Shown: piece after piece, positions 7,916-18,102 of the stretch | Position numbering within the stretch: position 1 is the stretch's first letter | How the letters are laid out: each line of letters starts with the position of its first letter | From: Arcicella sp043769985 | GTDB lineage: Bacteria; Bacteroidota; Bacteroidia; Cytophagales; Spirosomataceae | Direction of reading: 5' to 3' | Length of the DNA stretch: 64,000 bases | Assembly (NCBI GenBank): GCA_043769985.1 | Contig: JAYVIV010000078.1 | Span: forward strand, 14,950 to 78,949 | The notes under the pieces: generated by a model | What the model saw: the letters and a program-made list of their open reading frames with translations, nothing else | What the model was told of the DNA's origin: nothing | The model's database searches: none | Made by a program: the position numbers and the translations under genes

Positions 7916-8079
7916 AATTTGTAAAATTCACTTCGTTCATTTTACAAATTAAAAGGTTTACAGTTTACAAAAATTAGTGTTGAGTATGCGTTCCGCATAC
8001 TCAACCTCCGAAAAATTTACTTGTAAATTTTTTGGTGCTACACGTGCATAATTTCACCTACGGCAAAATTATGCACGTG
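7916..8079. repeat. Cluster of four perfect hairpins in the divergent intergenic region
   Basis: Four back-to-back perfect stems: 7916-7950 (12 bp, 11-base loop), 7979-8005 (12 bp, loop TTC), 8011-8032 (10 bp, loop TT) and 8041-8079 (14 bp, 11-base loop CACCTACGGCA). The 10-mer TGCATAATTT occurs at 7911 and 8045 and inverted at 8066. None is followed by a U-tract expected of a simple terminator on the plus strand. The cluster lies between the replication and virion operons, so roles in origin function, DNA extrusion or insulation of divergent transcription are possible. Confidence 0.8.
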
Positions 8080-8170
8080 CATAAAGGGGGGAAATTCAAA
8101 AAGTTTTTTCTCTGTGCCCTTAACGGAATTATATTTTTATCGGTAAACATACTTGTATTAAGAATTTTTA

Positions 8171-8178
8171 TATCTTTG
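8171..8178 (+). promoter_or_regulatory. -7 element of the rightward tail operon
   Basis: TATCTTTG 16 bases before the ATG at 8195. A TTG lies 15 bases further upstream (8153-8155), closer than the usual 19-20. Probably drives the tape measure and tail genes. Confidence 0.6.
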
Positions 8179-8194
8179 TGGTTTAAACCAAAGT

Positions 8195-8692
8195 ATGGAT
8201 ACTTATTTGTTTGATGATCTTGTTCTTCCAGAATATACGGCTAAAGAAAAAGCGGACAATGCTATTCTTTGGTTAAGTACTCTGAGTAAGACTGCGGCTA
8301 AACAACAAAGTGCATATTTAGGTGGTGCAGCTTTTGGGTACAACATCTTTGGAGTCGGTTGTAAAAAATTAGACCTACCCTTTTTTCCTGACCAAGTACA
8401 TTCACCACACTTCTTCCAAGCAGTAGGGCTTAGAGACTGCAAAGGTACTTTTGCAATGAAGTTGAACTACACTCACAAAGAGTATGGATCATTAGAAGAA
8501 CTTTCCAGATTTTTATCATTCAGGAGAATTGCAACATGGATGAAACATGCTGCAAGAATACGTTCTATTTTTGATGCGGATGTAGCAGAAGTTTTAAACC
8601 AACACTTCTTTGGGAAAAGAATAACCCGACACAAAAAAGCGAAGGAAGAAAAAAAGACGAGAACATTTATAAACCAAGTTGCTAATGGCTGA
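8195..8692 (+). CDS. Hypothetical protein preceding the tape measure gene
   Basis: 165 residues, soluble, with a lysine/arginine-rich C-terminus (KRITRHKKAKEEKKTR). It overlaps the tape measure start by 8 bases, so the two are coupled. Its position would suit a tail assembly factor, but I recognise no family, and the only probable frameshift gene in the window is elsewhere (29327-30387). Start chosen because it follows the TATCTTTG element closely. Confidence 0.65.
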   Translation: MDTYLFDDLVLPEYTAKEKADNAILWLSTLSKTAAKQQSAYLGGAAFGYNIFGVGCKKLDLPFFPDQVHSPHFFQAVGLRDCKGTFAMKLNYTHKEYGSLEELSRFLSFRRIATWMKHAARIRSIFDADVAEVLNQHFFGKRITRHKKAKEEKKTRTFINQVANG

Positions 8693-11600
8693 ACAGATAC
8701 AATTTAGCATAACCTCTATTGGTACTCAAGCGGTTGTAAATGATCTGCAAAAAGTATTTGCTGCAATATCAGCAACCAATACTAAATTTCAGGATTTAAG
8801 CAGACAATTGGATTTGCTTAAAAGTAAGTCCGCTTCAAATGCAGGGGCACGAGATACATTAGTAACTCAACTTACTGGAGACCCTACAAAATCAAAGGAA
8901 GCCTTAAAGCAGGTACAGAGTGAACTTAGGGCTACAGAAACAGAACTGAACAGACTGGCCAGAGCTGCAAAAGATTTTAAGTTTGTACCGAATAGCCAAG
9001 GGCTAACCAGACACCAGAAAGAAATTGAGAAGTTAACGGCCCAATATTTAAACCTTACTGTCAAAGCACGGGAGACTCCAAAAGGACAAACTCTTTTAGC
9101 TAAATTAAAAGTAGAATCAGAAGCTCTAAAAAAAGCTCTTAATGAAGTAAATAAAGCATTAGGGAAAACTGAGCAAAGCAGCTCTGGTCTGGGAGCGTTT
9201 GCTAACTTGTTTGCAAATGTTGCCAGATTTACAATAGCGAGTACTGCAATTGGATATGTAACACAAGCATTTACAGATTCTATTTCAACAGTAATAGAAT
9301 TTGAGGCAGAAATTGTAAACTTAGGCGCATTATTAGGTGGAGACAAAGCAAGGTTAGGCGATCTTAGTGCTCAGGCAGAAGTACTTGGTAGGACTACTGC
9401 CTTTACCGCTACAGAAGTTGCTAAACTTCAACAGGAACTTGTAAAGTTAGGTTTGAAACCAGACGCTATTTTAGCGTCCACATCTGCTATTGTAGATTTC
9501 TCTGTTGCAGTACGAGAAAGTGCTGACCGAGTAGCTTTACTTACTGGTTCTACTATAAAAGCCTTTAATCTTACAGCTATTGAGACTCGTAGGGTAGTAG
9601 ATTCTTTAACTCGATCAACAATAAATACTGCCCTTTCATTTAGTTATTTGGAAACAGCATTACCTACAGTATCAGCAGCCGCAGCAACCGCAGGAGTAGG
9701 ATTAGAAGAACTATTAGCTGTATTGGGAGTGTTAGCAGACCGAGGCGTACCTGCATCAACAGCAGCCACCTCATTCAGAAATATTTTGATTGAGTCAAGT
9801 AAGGCTGGGTTAGATTATAAAGACTCTTTAGAATTGCTTAATAACAGCCAAAGTAAGTTAGCAACGGCATTTGATTTATTCGGAAAAAGAGGGGCAGTAC
9901 AAGCCTTAATATTGGCTAAGAATTTAAAGGAAGTAGTAACCCAACAAAAAGAACTTGAAACAGGATCGGATAGATTTGGAAAAGCCTTAGCTTCTGCATC
10001 CCAAATTGCAGTAGAACAATTGAGTTCATTACAAGGAAGAATAACTTTATTAAAATCTGCATGGTCTGGGTTAGCTATTGCTATTGGGAATACTGAATTA
10101 GGTAAAGCTGTTGTGAACCAAACAGCAGGGGCACTTAATGGAATAACCGCTTTGATAGAAGGAACGGCATCATTGGGGGAGTTTTTATCAAAAACTGCTG
10201 CATTTGGCGGTAACTTTGTAGCGGCTTTAACATCTATATCAAATAGAACTATAGGAATTAGTGAAGTTGAAAAAGCGGTATCTGAGAGTTTACAGGAACA
10301 AGCCAGAACTCGCCAAGGAATTTTTAGGGAAGGTATAAAAACATCTGCCGACCAACTTATTCAAGATACTGAAAGGTTACTACTCCAAAAAAAATTAACC
10401 AGTGCTTATAAGTCAGGAGGACTTACAGAAGTAGAAGCACGAAGTAAAGCTATCACATTTGTTTATAAACAAACGGCATCTTTACGAGAGCTACGAAATG
10501 TACAAAATCAATTACAAGTAAATGAAGAACTCGATCTTCTACAGTTTGGAAATTCTGATATCGAAGCCGTTAAAACTTTAAATTCTGCGACTCAGTTAGT
10601 AGAGGCATTTAAAGAGGCGGTAGAAAGGGCCGACCAAACAACCCCAAGGTTTAAGACACTATTAGCTTTGCTTAATGCAGCAGAAAAAAAGGAGGCGGAA
10701 CTGGCAGCTAACATAAAAGCTAATACTACTGGATTTACAAAAGGAAAAACAGAAATAGAAACTCTAACCGAGTCACTTAAAAATTTTGAAAAACGATTAG
10801 AATCAACCAACGACGTAACTAAACGGGAAGTAATTCTTGAAAATATTGCTAACGTACAGGCCCAATTAGATGCTAAAAAGAAGCTGTACAATGATTTTCT
10901 AAAAGGTATAAACTTACTGACTGTTCAGAGGTCATCTGAGGACGTTAAAAAAAATGTGCTTGCTATTTTAAAGGCCGATCTTGAAGCTCAAGCGGCAGCA
11001 CAAGAAATAAAAGCCAGAAACACCATAACAAGTGAAGCTCAATTAGCAAAACAGATTGAATTAATCAATGTAGAAAAAGACCGTAAGTTATTACAAGGTC
11101 AGTTAGATACTTTACAGCAAACTGATGACAACTTCGCTGAAACACTCGCCAAACTCAGGGCTAAAGGAGCCGAAGGGATTAAGATAAGACTTGAACTTGA
11201 AACCATTAAGTTTGAGGATAGTGTTGACACCGATACCGCCAAGAAAAATTTAGAGGCGGCTCAGAATTTAACCAGTGAGTTAGAGTACCAAGGTATAGTA
11301 GAAAAAAACAATTTAGAGGCAAGCACCAGAAAATTAGAGTTTCAGATCAAATCCTTAGAAGCTCAAAAACTTTTAGGGGGTTTGGCTTTGGCATTAGGAA
11401 ACAGTAATGTTGTATTTACCCAAGAACAGGAGAAGCAATTAGCAATCGCCAAAGAAACACTTATAATTGATGGTCAAAAATTAATTGCTTTACAAGCGGC
11501 TGCGGCTCTGAAAAGTGGGTCAGTTATAAATGAGGCTGAAATAACTTCTCTGAAAGAAATAATAGCCCTGCAAGAGCAGTTCAAGAACGGGAAGTTTACA

Positions 11601-12638
11601 GGGCAAGAACGTGATCTGTTGACAGCTCGTTTAGGTAGAACCCCAGAAGAATATCTTCAATGGCTTATAGATATTTCTGTAGCAACAAAAGAATTAAAAA
11701 TTGCTGAGGAAGAATTAAGGCAAGCCCAATTAGTTGTTGCCGTACAAGCGGTAACAGGAAGTGTGTCTGATGAAGCATATAAAAGAGCATTAGAAGCACA
11801 GGCAAACTATAATCAGGCTTCTCAGAACCTTACCGATAAGAACAACTCAGATACATCAAAAGCACAAGCAGAAGCAGATAGAAAATTACTTCAAGAGCGA
11901 AGAAAACTAAATGATGCGGTAGTAGATGCTGTTGCTGATTTTGGAGGGGAACTTGCTGATGCCTTAATAGGCGAGGAAGGAGCCAGTGTAAAAGATGCGC
12001 TAAAAAAATTAGTTCTTAGCTTACTGGACATACTTGCTCAGTATTACATAGCAAAACAAAGTATATTATTAGCGGCTGCTGTAGCCGATCCTAAACTTCT
12101 ATTTACCGTTCCATCAATCCTTAGAAGTATTGCATTAATAAAGATTGGTTCTACAGTAGCGAAGGCCCTAATAAAATCCTTTGAAAAAGGAGGACAATTA
12201 GGAACCACACAAGCTGATAGAAGTGGTGGTCGGGTTACAGGAAAAAGACATGCACAAGGAGGGGTAAAATATAGATACAATGATGAAATAATTGAGCTTG
12301 AAGATGGTGAAACTATCATCAACAGAAAGAGTTCTCATATTTTCAAGAACGAATTGAGCAGGATAAATTCTTACAATGGGTATGGTAGAAAATTTGGCGA
12401 TGGTGGAGTATTAGCAAGTACTCCACAGGTCTTGCAACCTAAGTTTGAAGTTAGTGGTATCGATGAAGGGTCTTATCTACGTCAGGCTCAATTAATAGCC
12501 CGTGAAGTAGGATCAGCACAGATAGATGTAATCCTTAAACAGAATGAGATATTGGTGACGGCTCTTACTACTTCTTTGAATACAACCCAACGATTGAAAG
12601 AGAGATTGGATATTGCTCAAAAACAAAGTACAATTTAA
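8685..12638 (+). CDS. Tail tape measure protein
   Basis: 1317 residues from the ATG at 8685; an in-frame TTG two codons earlier is less likely. Residues about 185-460 carry a TP901-type tape measure core: a hydrophobic FTIASTAIGYVTQAF segment, AEVLGRTTAFTATEVAKL, and the GVGLEELLAVLGVLADRGV and ASTAATSFRNIL segments that typify the family. The rest is long Ala/Glu/Lys/Leu-rich helix with coiled-coil character. Near the C-terminus a hydrophobic stretch around LVLSLLDILAQYYIAKQSILLAAAV precedes a Gly-rich domain. It sets tail length, serves as assembly scaffold and may assist DNA delivery. The length implies a long tail. Confidence 0.92.
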   Translation: MAEQIQFSITSIGTQAVVNDLQKVFAAISATNTKFQDLSRQLDLLKSKSASNAGARDTLVTQLTGDPTKSKEALKQVQSELRATETELNRLARAAKDFKFVPNSQGLTRHQKEIEKLTAQYLNLTVKARETPKGQTLLAKLKVESEALKKALNEVNKALGKTEQSSSGLGAFANLFANVARFTIASTAIGYVTQAFTDSISTVIEFEAEIVNLGALLGGDKARLGDLSAQAEVLGRTTAFTATEVAKLQQELVKLGLKPDAILASTSAIVDFSVAVRESADRVALLTGSTIKAFNLTAIETRRVVDSLTRSTINTALSFSYLETALPTVSAAAATAGVGLEELLAVLGVLADRGVPASTAATSFRNILIESSKAGLDYKDSLELLNNSQSKLATAFDLFGKRGAVQALILAKNLKEVVTQQKELETGSDRFGKALASASQIAVEQLSSLQGRITLLKSAWSGLAIAIGNTELGKAVVNQTAGALNGITALIEGTASLGEFLSKTAAFGGNFVAALTSISNRTIGISEVEKAVSESLQEQARTRQGIFREGIKTSADQLIQDTERLLLQKKLTSAYKSGGLTEVEARSKAITFVYKQTASLRELRNVQNQLQVNEELDLLQFGNSDIEAVKTLNSATQLVEAFKEAVERADQTTPRFKTLLALLNAAEKKEAELAANIKANTTGFTKGKTEIETLTESLKNFEKRLESTNDVTKREVILENIANVQAQLDAKKKLYNDFLKGINLLTVQRSSEDVKKNVLAILKADLEAQAAAQEIKARNTITSEAQLAKQIELINVEKDRKLLQGQLDTLQQTDDNFAETLAKLRAKGAEGIKIRLELETIKFEDSVDTDTAKKNLEAAQNLTSELEYQGIVEKNNLEASTRKLEFQIKSLEAQKLLGGLALALGNSNVVFTQEQEKQLAIAKETLIIDGQKLIALQAAAALKSGSVINEAEITSLKEIIALQEQFKNGKFTGQERDLLTARLGRTPEEYLQWLIDISVATKELKIAEEELRQAQLVVAVQAVTGSVSDEAYKRALEAQANYNQASQNLTDKNNSDTSKAQAEADRKLLQERRKLNDAVVDAVADFGGELADALIGEEGASVKDALKKLVLSLLDILAQYYIAKQSILLAAAVADPKLLFTVPSILRSIALIKIGSTVAKALIKSFEKGGQLGTTQADRSGGRVTGKRHAQGGVKYRYNDEIIELEDGETIINRKSSHIFKNELSRINSYNGYGRKFGDGGVLASTPQVLQPKFEVSGIDEGSYLRQAQLIAREVGSAQIDVILKQNEILVTALTTSLNTTQRLKERLDIAQKQSTI

Positions 12639-13747
12639 TGGCAACAATAACAAACTCACCATCGACGTATAACTTTTTAAATACATATATAGGGTTTACT
12701 CTTAATATGACTGGAGTAGACAGCCCAACTGAAAGTAAACTTTTTCTGTACTATTTGAAAGACGCAGACGGGAATCAGATAACCCCTACTTTGTCTTATG
12801 TTCCACAAGAAGGAATAGATTTTCTGATAACCTTTGAGCGAGATATTTTTTCTGTTTTGTACACCGAACCACCAGCCGCATTAGACCATGCTTTCGGAAA
12901 TATAAGAACAGAGTCATCTATGTTTGGGGAATACAAGTTGGTTTATTGGGAACAGACAACAGTAAAACTTACTTGTGTAAAAACAGAAAGTGCTGAGCAG
13001 GAAAGTTCTTCTTTCTATGTTGTTAATGCCAGTGTAGTCTACTTCGATGATTTCTTTAGTGTAGAAAATTTCCATGTACTTACTCACAAACCAAGGGTAA
13101 TATACCTGAATAAGAACTCCAATGATTTGATGTATGTATTCGCCAAAGCAGGAACCATAAATTTTGTAGCAACGGTTTACACAAACAAAGGAGTTTTCTT
13201 AGATTTTATGGCTGGCTCTGTAGCAGTTCCAACAGATAAAATAGTAAGCCTGAACCTACTGCCAAGAAGTCTGGCTTCCGAAGCTACGTATGTAGATGTG
13301 TATGTCAGAAAAGATTTTGACGATCCTTACTTCTACACAATTAAACTTGTGGATCAGTGCGATGCAATAGACATTACTTACCAAGACTATTACGGGGGCT
13401 TAGGTGTTGTATTAGGAGAAATCTTAGATATAAAACAAATCACCAGCCAGAATGAAATAGCCAGAATTATTGAAGGCAGACCATTTACTTCCCTGATGAC
13501 GGCAAATAAAATATCTTATTTTGAATACCGATTAAGAATAACAACATCTGTTATTGAAGATCGAGATACCTATTTTTACCAACAGTTAATGTCGAGTGGT
13601 AAATATTTTTTACATGTGCCTGACAACAGAAATGTAAAACGACAACTTCCAGTCATCGCTAATACCTTTGAATGGGATGAAGTAGCTTCATCATTGGTGG
13701 CTGTGTTTAAAATAGCCCTTCCAATTCATCAACCAAACTCAAACTAA
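12638..13747 (+). CDS. Putative tail protein (distal tail region)
   Basis: 369 residues, predicted largely beta, starting MATITNSPSTYNFLN. It begins on the last base of the tape measure stop and ends on the first base of the next start, so it lies in an unbroken tail operon. In siphophages the gene after the tape measure usually encodes the distal tail protein, but I cannot confirm that by motif. No signal peptide or membrane segment. Confidence 0.6.
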   Translation: MATITNSPSTYNFLNTYIGFTLNMTGVDSPTESKLFLYYLKDADGNQITPTLSYVPQEGIDFLITFERDIFSVLYTEPPAALDHAFGNIRTESSMFGEYKLVYWEQTTVKLTCVKTESAEQESSSFYVVNASVVYFDDFFSVENFHVLTHKPRVIYLNKNSNDLMYVFAKAGTINFVATVYTNKGVFLDFMAGSVAVPTDKIVSLNLLPRSLASEATYVDVYVRKDFDDPYFYTIKLVDQCDAIDITYQDYYGGLGVVLGEILDIKQITSQNEIARIIEGRPFTSLMTANKISYFEYRLRITTSVIEDRDTYFYQQLMSSGKYFLHVPDNRNVKRQLPVIANTFEWDEVASSLVAVFKIALPIHQPNSN

Positions 13748-14322
13748 TGGCAGTACAATTATTGGAAATGAATAGTGTAATTACTGATTGTGATACAGGG
13801 GATGGGTCTCCTGTAGACCAATATGTTATTTATACTTATGTTGCTAAATGTTCTGACTTAGCGATAGATGCAGTCATATTTGATGTGGAAACTGAAATAT
13901 TAGATATTCCGTGGGCATCGGTGTCTACTCCGTGGAAATTAATAACACCTTTGGACGATGATTCTGCATACTATAAAGAAACTTTCAATGATGATCGTAG
14001 GGTTGTTGTTCAAGATTCTTTTTTAAAAATTTCTGGGTTAAGCCAAGGTAAAATACTGGCAGCAAATATTTTGAAAGACAATTGCTGCATAGTACTTCTT
14101 CATATTTTAAATACTGGAGAAGGCTTACTTCAAGGAGTAGATAAGGTTTTTTACGAAGGAGAATTTCATGCAATAAATACCCAAGTTACAGCCAGCAACA
14201 GTTCTGGGGTATTAACTACAGGTATAAACAAAGCTCCGTCAAGTATAGGACTTATACTTACTTCGGTTTCTAAAAATTACAGTATGTTAGTGTCTGATAC
14301 AAACAATCTTTTACATATTTAA
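13747..14322 (+). CDS. Virion-associated protein, paralogue of the gene at 54582-55193
   Basis: 191 residues. It aligns end to end with the minus-strand protein next to the capsid gene: both have an early LLE segment, ILDIPW/LVDIPW followed by a Ser/Val-rich stretch then SxPW/Y, a K(I/M)LA segment before a Cys-Cys pair (NCCIVLLHILNTGEG versus TCCALVVVHEWGNG), then L/VQGV, and a late SSIGLILTS versus DRIALTIVN segment. Two copies with separate expression suggest related structural roles in tail and head/neck. No characterised family recognised. Confidence 0.7.
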   Translation: MAVQLLEMNSVITDCDTGDGSPVDQYVIYTYVAKCSDLAIDAVIFDVETEILDIPWASVSTPWKLITPLDDDSAYYKETFNDDRRVVVQDSFLKISGLSQGKILAANILKDNCCIVLLHILNTGEGLLQGVDKVFYEGEFHAINTQVTASNSSGVLTTGINKAPSSIGLILTSVSKNYSMLVSDTNNLLHI

Positions 14323-14324
14323 TA

Positions 14325-17300
14325 ATGAGTTGTATAAAGTTAAGACTAAAAGAAATACCTAATGAAAATCCCATCTTTTTAGATGACGATGGGTATTTCT
14401 ATTTGGATTTAACCCCAACTGCCGAACTTAGTTTGACAAAACAGCTTTCAGAACTTTCAGAAATTAATAGTATATCTTTTGATTATGTTCTGAATATTGA
14501 TCTGCCAGCGACCCCGAAAAATATTCACCTTCTTTCTAAATTTCATCATGCTCAGAATGGAAGACTTCCTCTGTCACTATTCACAGGTAATATCTGGTAT
14601 TCTGGAATCTATTTAACCGTTGAAGATGCTTCAAAAGAAAGTATAGCAGTTAATTTTATTTTGACCGATCTTTTTTGGGCTAAAAAATTGTCTGAGACCT
14701 ATGTAAAGGACATGATTTTATTTCCGATGCTAAATACAGATGCTCTACAAGCAAACGGAAGTACCCCATTGTCCTACAAGTACGTTGATGGGTTAAGACC
14801 TTTTTACTATCCATTAGTAGATTATGGTGATCTTCGTCTTATTACTGGAAGATCACATAGGGATGTAGCATTTATAAATCCTAAAGGGGAAAAGTCTACA
14901 GTATGTAAAGATGTTGCTGTAATTATAAGTAGCACAGTTACAAATAATAAGGTGCGTGTGTATGTTACAGACAACATACTATCAATACTATGTTTAGATG
15001 GTTGGTTTACAGGGCTTGTAGTTGTTAATGGAAAAACTTTTTTTACCGCACAATCAGGACTAATAAAAATACCTTTAGGAGAATTTACTTCTCCTATAAC
15101 AGTTACCGTTTCTTTGGTTCGTGTAAAAGTTTTTATTATATTTACACAAGATTTTGCAGTAAACGGAACCATAAATATAATTAAAGGGGCCAGTAAAACA
15201 AACACGGTTGGCCCTTTATCTGTAAACATGGATGATCTACGTCCTTGGTTTTTTCCACTTCCTATAATCAGAAAAATGTTTTGTGACATAGGGTTTACTT
15301 TAGTATCTCCTATTTTAGAATCAGATTATGGTAGGCGTTTATTAACCTATATTTTAGACCCTAATTTACATGAAGATAATTCAAGAAAATTTAGAATACG
15401 TCAACCGCTTGCCACTGGAACCGCAGATATAGGAGACAGACCAAAAACAATTTTCCAATTTAATGAAAGAGGGGTATTCGATATTAAAATAAACATTGCA
15501 GGATACTTTGAAGAAGTATTTTCTACAAAGACCGCAGGAGATACAACAGAGGATACTATTGCAGGTATTTATGCTTGGGTATTTGAAGGGGAAGAACCTA
15601 TTCAGTATGTTGGAAGCAACATAGTGTACAACGGAACAATAGGGCCGTACATAGAAACTATAGAAGCCACTGAGGTAATTATAAAGATCGGACAATCACT
15701 AAGAGTTTGGACAGCAGGAAAAAATTCGTTCCTTACGATCTTTGACAGTATAGAGGAAGTACCTGATATAGAATTTGCCTGTAATGCTTCTCCAGAAGTA
15801 AAGTTTACTGAATTTTTTGCAACCCGATCAGCCAAATTCTTCTGGTCTGACTATGGAAAAAATGAGTTAGGAAATAATAATGTATTAATTAGTGCGACTT
15901 CGATTATAGATAGGGAGCTGACTAATTTGGAGTATCTAAAATCTATTGCACATATATTAAATCTAAAATTCTATACCGATATAAACACTAAAAAAGTTTA
16001 TGCTCTACAGCCACATGATGTTGATCTTTATGGAGAAGTATTGGATGGATTTTATGAACATACTGATTTAAACATACCGTTACTACCAGATACTTATAAA
16101 GTAGATGCAACTCCAACCGATGTAAAATGGCATGAGCTTAAATTTAAAGGAACAGACTTATTCAGTTATAAAATTGATGTAAGTCCAGAAAATAGTAAAG
16201 GGGAAACGGTTACCAGTGAAAATCCGTTATTCAAAGCAATACATTTACAGGAATACGGAGTAGATGCTGTGTCTAAAGGTATAGGAAAACTTTATAAAAG
16301 TACGACCTCTGGAAATTATTATTTCCCGACATCTGTAGATGTTCCAGAGCTATCCGACACAGATACCTACAGACCTGAATATGGGGAAGTAGAACATGGA
16401 GTAATTCAAGGTAAACAACCTAAATCTATAGCTCCTAAGTTTGACCAAGACCCCATGATACTTCTGTCTTATGGGAGACGCTTGCAACAATATACCCAAG
16501 GTCTTAATACTAAAGTACACGGGGGTAATTTAATCGTTTCTGGCTTGTGGGCTATGGCGGTACATTATCATCCATCTCTGAGTATAGTTGAAGGGTCTGT
16601 AGCGGCAGCATCAACCGATTTTGCTACTACAGATAAAACTTTGGTGTTTAAATTTGTACAAGGTACTGGAGATTTTCTAAGAAGATTTTCAAGAAACCTT
16701 ACTGAGATGCTTCACTATGAATGGATCATAAATCTATACCGTGGTCTTAAAGTTCAATATCTGGTAAATGATAATTCTAAACAATTTTTTGAAAATACAC
16801 TTAGAAATATCTATACGATCCAACACCTCGGTAAACCCTATAACGTATATATTGAGTCAATAGAAGATTTTAAAACCTGTACGATTTCTCCTACAATTTA
16901 CAATTTAAAAGGACTTACCGCAGTCAATCCTATTTGTGAGATTTACACAGAAACAGAAATTGAGACTGAATGGAGGGGCGGTGGCGGAGATGAGTGTGAG
17001 GCTTTTAATCAACCAGCAGTAAAAATAGACTATGAAATAGTAAATGATGTAATAAAGTTGACATTATCAGGTCTGAACACGTCTCCAGTATCAGCAGTTC
17101 AGTTTGAATATAGTACGGATTTGGTTGTATGGACACCAGCAGATAATACCAGTATCATTACAGCAATTATACCAAACGCAAGTTCTTTTACACTCCTTTA
17201 TGTTCGAGCGATTGTTGAGTATGCAGATGACTGTAATGTAACTATATCCACCCCTATTTCTGTTGCTGTTTGTCCGTTCTTACAGACCGATAGATTTGAT

Positions 17301-18041
17301 GCTTCCATCTATCAAAAACCTAATGGAGATGTGTGTGTGAAGGCAACAATCACCATCCCTGTAGATGTAACATACACAATTGTTTCTTTCACCATAGATA
17401 CTAATGGTACTCCAGTACCATACACAAATGATACTGAAATATGTGGAATTACAGGAGATGTAACTTTCACATTAGTAACGGCCATAAATGACTGTCCAGA
17501 CGAAACACAAGTAATTGTTTTAGAGTATGAAACTCCAGACGAATGTCCAGATGCTTCTACAATAGGTTTGATATGTGTAGATGGAATATTATTTGAAAAA
17601 ACTGGTGTACTTCCTGTTGCTGTAGTAATTACAGATATAATTTACTACCAAACATCGGTAGATGGTATCAATTGGGGAACAGAATGGATTATTTGGTACG
17701 GTGATCCTATTGGTGCTCCTTTTATAAGGGCAAGACGAGTAGTAACCCTGTGTGATTGTCCTCCTATTTGTACTCCAATCATCTATTGTGAGCAGGACTG
17801 TACAGCAGTATTTACAATCGAATGTAACGATTGTACCCTTACTGTAGTAGGTGACCTGACAGGCTGTACAATAGCGTGGTCTGGTACAGATACAGGAGTA
17901 GGAAATGATTTTCCAGTCTCTATAGAAGGCCCATATACTGCCACTATTACTTGCGGTCTTTGTGTCTATACAGTCAATTATACCTATGATATTGCAGATG
18001 CAGGTACACCAATCGCAGACCCGATCATTATTTCCGAATAA
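14325..18041 (+). CDS. Large baseplate/tail-tip-like protein with Cys-rich Ig-like C-terminus
   Basis: 1238 residues. The N-terminal ~880 residues are mixed alpha/beta without an obvious named domain; position after the tape measure suggests a baseplate hub or tail-tip protein. From about residue 885 the character changes: a Gly run (WRGGGGDE) leads into three or more beta-rich modules of about 90 residues with repeated Cys (NDCPDET, LCDCPPICTPIIYC, IECNDCTLTVV). Such modules resemble PKD/Ig-like or fibronectin-like domains used for host binding. The same Cys-rich style recurs in the exported proteins at 18103 and 59298, suggesting shared ancestry or a shared surface function. Confidence 0.7.
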   Translation: MSCIKLRLKEIPNENPIFLDDDGYFYLDLTPTAELSLTKQLSELSEINSISFDYVLNIDLPATPKNIHLLSKFHHAQNGRLPLSLFTGNIWYSGIYLTVEDASKESIAVNFILTDLFWAKKLSETYVKDMILFPMLNTDALQANGSTPLSYKYVDGLRPFYYPLVDYGDLRLITGRSHRDVAFINPKGEKSTVCKDVAVIISSTVTNNKVRVYVTDNILSILCLDGWFTGLVVVNGKTFFTAQSGLIKIPLGEFTSPITVTVSLVRVKVFIIFTQDFAVNGTINIIKGASKTNTVGPLSVNMDDLRPWFFPLPIIRKMFCDIGFTLVSPILESDYGRRLLTYILDPNLHEDNSRKFRIRQPLATGTADIGDRPKTIFQFNERGVFDIKINIAGYFEEVFSTKTAGDTTEDTIAGIYAWVFEGEEPIQYVGSNIVYNGTIGPYIETIEATEVIIKIGQSLRVWTAGKNSFLTIFDSIEEVPDIEFACNASPEVKFTEFFATRSAKFFWSDYGKNELGNNNVLISATSIIDRELTNLEYLKSIAHILNLKFYTDINTKKVYALQPHDVDLYGEVLDGFYEHTDLNIPLLPDTYKVDATPTDVKWHELKFKGTDLFSYKIDVSPENSKGETVTSENPLFKAIHLQEYGVDAVSKGIGKLYKSTTSGNYYFPTSVDVPELSDTDTYRPEYGEVEHGVIQGKQPKSIAPKFDQDPMILLSYGRRLQQYTQGLNTKVHGGNLIVSGLWAMAVHYHPSLSIVEGSVAAASTDFATTDKTLVFKFVQGTGDFLRRFSRNLTEMLHYEWIINLYRGLKVQYLVNDNSKQFFENTLRNIYTIQHLGKPYNVYIESIEDFKTCTISPTIYNLKGLTAVNPICEIYTETEIETEWRGGGGDECEAFNQPAVKIDYEIVNDVIKLTLSGLNTSPVSAVQFEYSTDLVVWTPADNTSIITAIIPNASSFTLLYVRAIVEYADDCNVTISTPISVAVCPFLQTDRFDASIYQKPNGDVCVKATITIPVDVTYTIVSFTIDTNGTPVPYTNDTEICGITGDVTFTLVTAINDCPDETQVIVLEYETPDECPDASTIGLICVDGILFEKTGVLPVAVVITDIIYYQTSVDGINWGTEWIIWYGDPIGAPFIRARRVVTLCDCPPICTPIIYCEQDCTAVFTIECNDCTLTVVGDLTGCTIAWSGTDTGVGNDFPVSIEGPYTATITCGLCVYTVNYTYDIADAGTPIADPIIISE

Positions 18042-18065
18042 AATTTTAGCGATTTTTGCAAAATG

Positions 18066-18097
18066 TTTCTTTATTATAAAAAATAAACTTACCTTTG
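18066..18097 (+). promoter_or_regulatory. Internal promoter before a small lipoprotein gene
   Basis: TTTC (18066-18069), 20-base spacer, TACCTTTG (18090-18097). The -7 element ends only five bases before the ATG at 18103, so the transcript would be leaderless or nearly so. Confidence 0.65.
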
Positions 18098-18102
18098 TAC
18101 TT

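Noticed and set aside
8032..8214. 60-codon open frame between hairpins 3-4 and the first tail gene
   Set aside because: It overlaps the 14-bp hairpin and the TATCTTTG promoter and would overlap the following gene; composition reflects the palindromes.
8867..9346. Antisense frame within the tape measure gene
   Set aside because: Mirror of an Ala/Glu/Lys-rich coding sequence, no promoter; considered a shadow.
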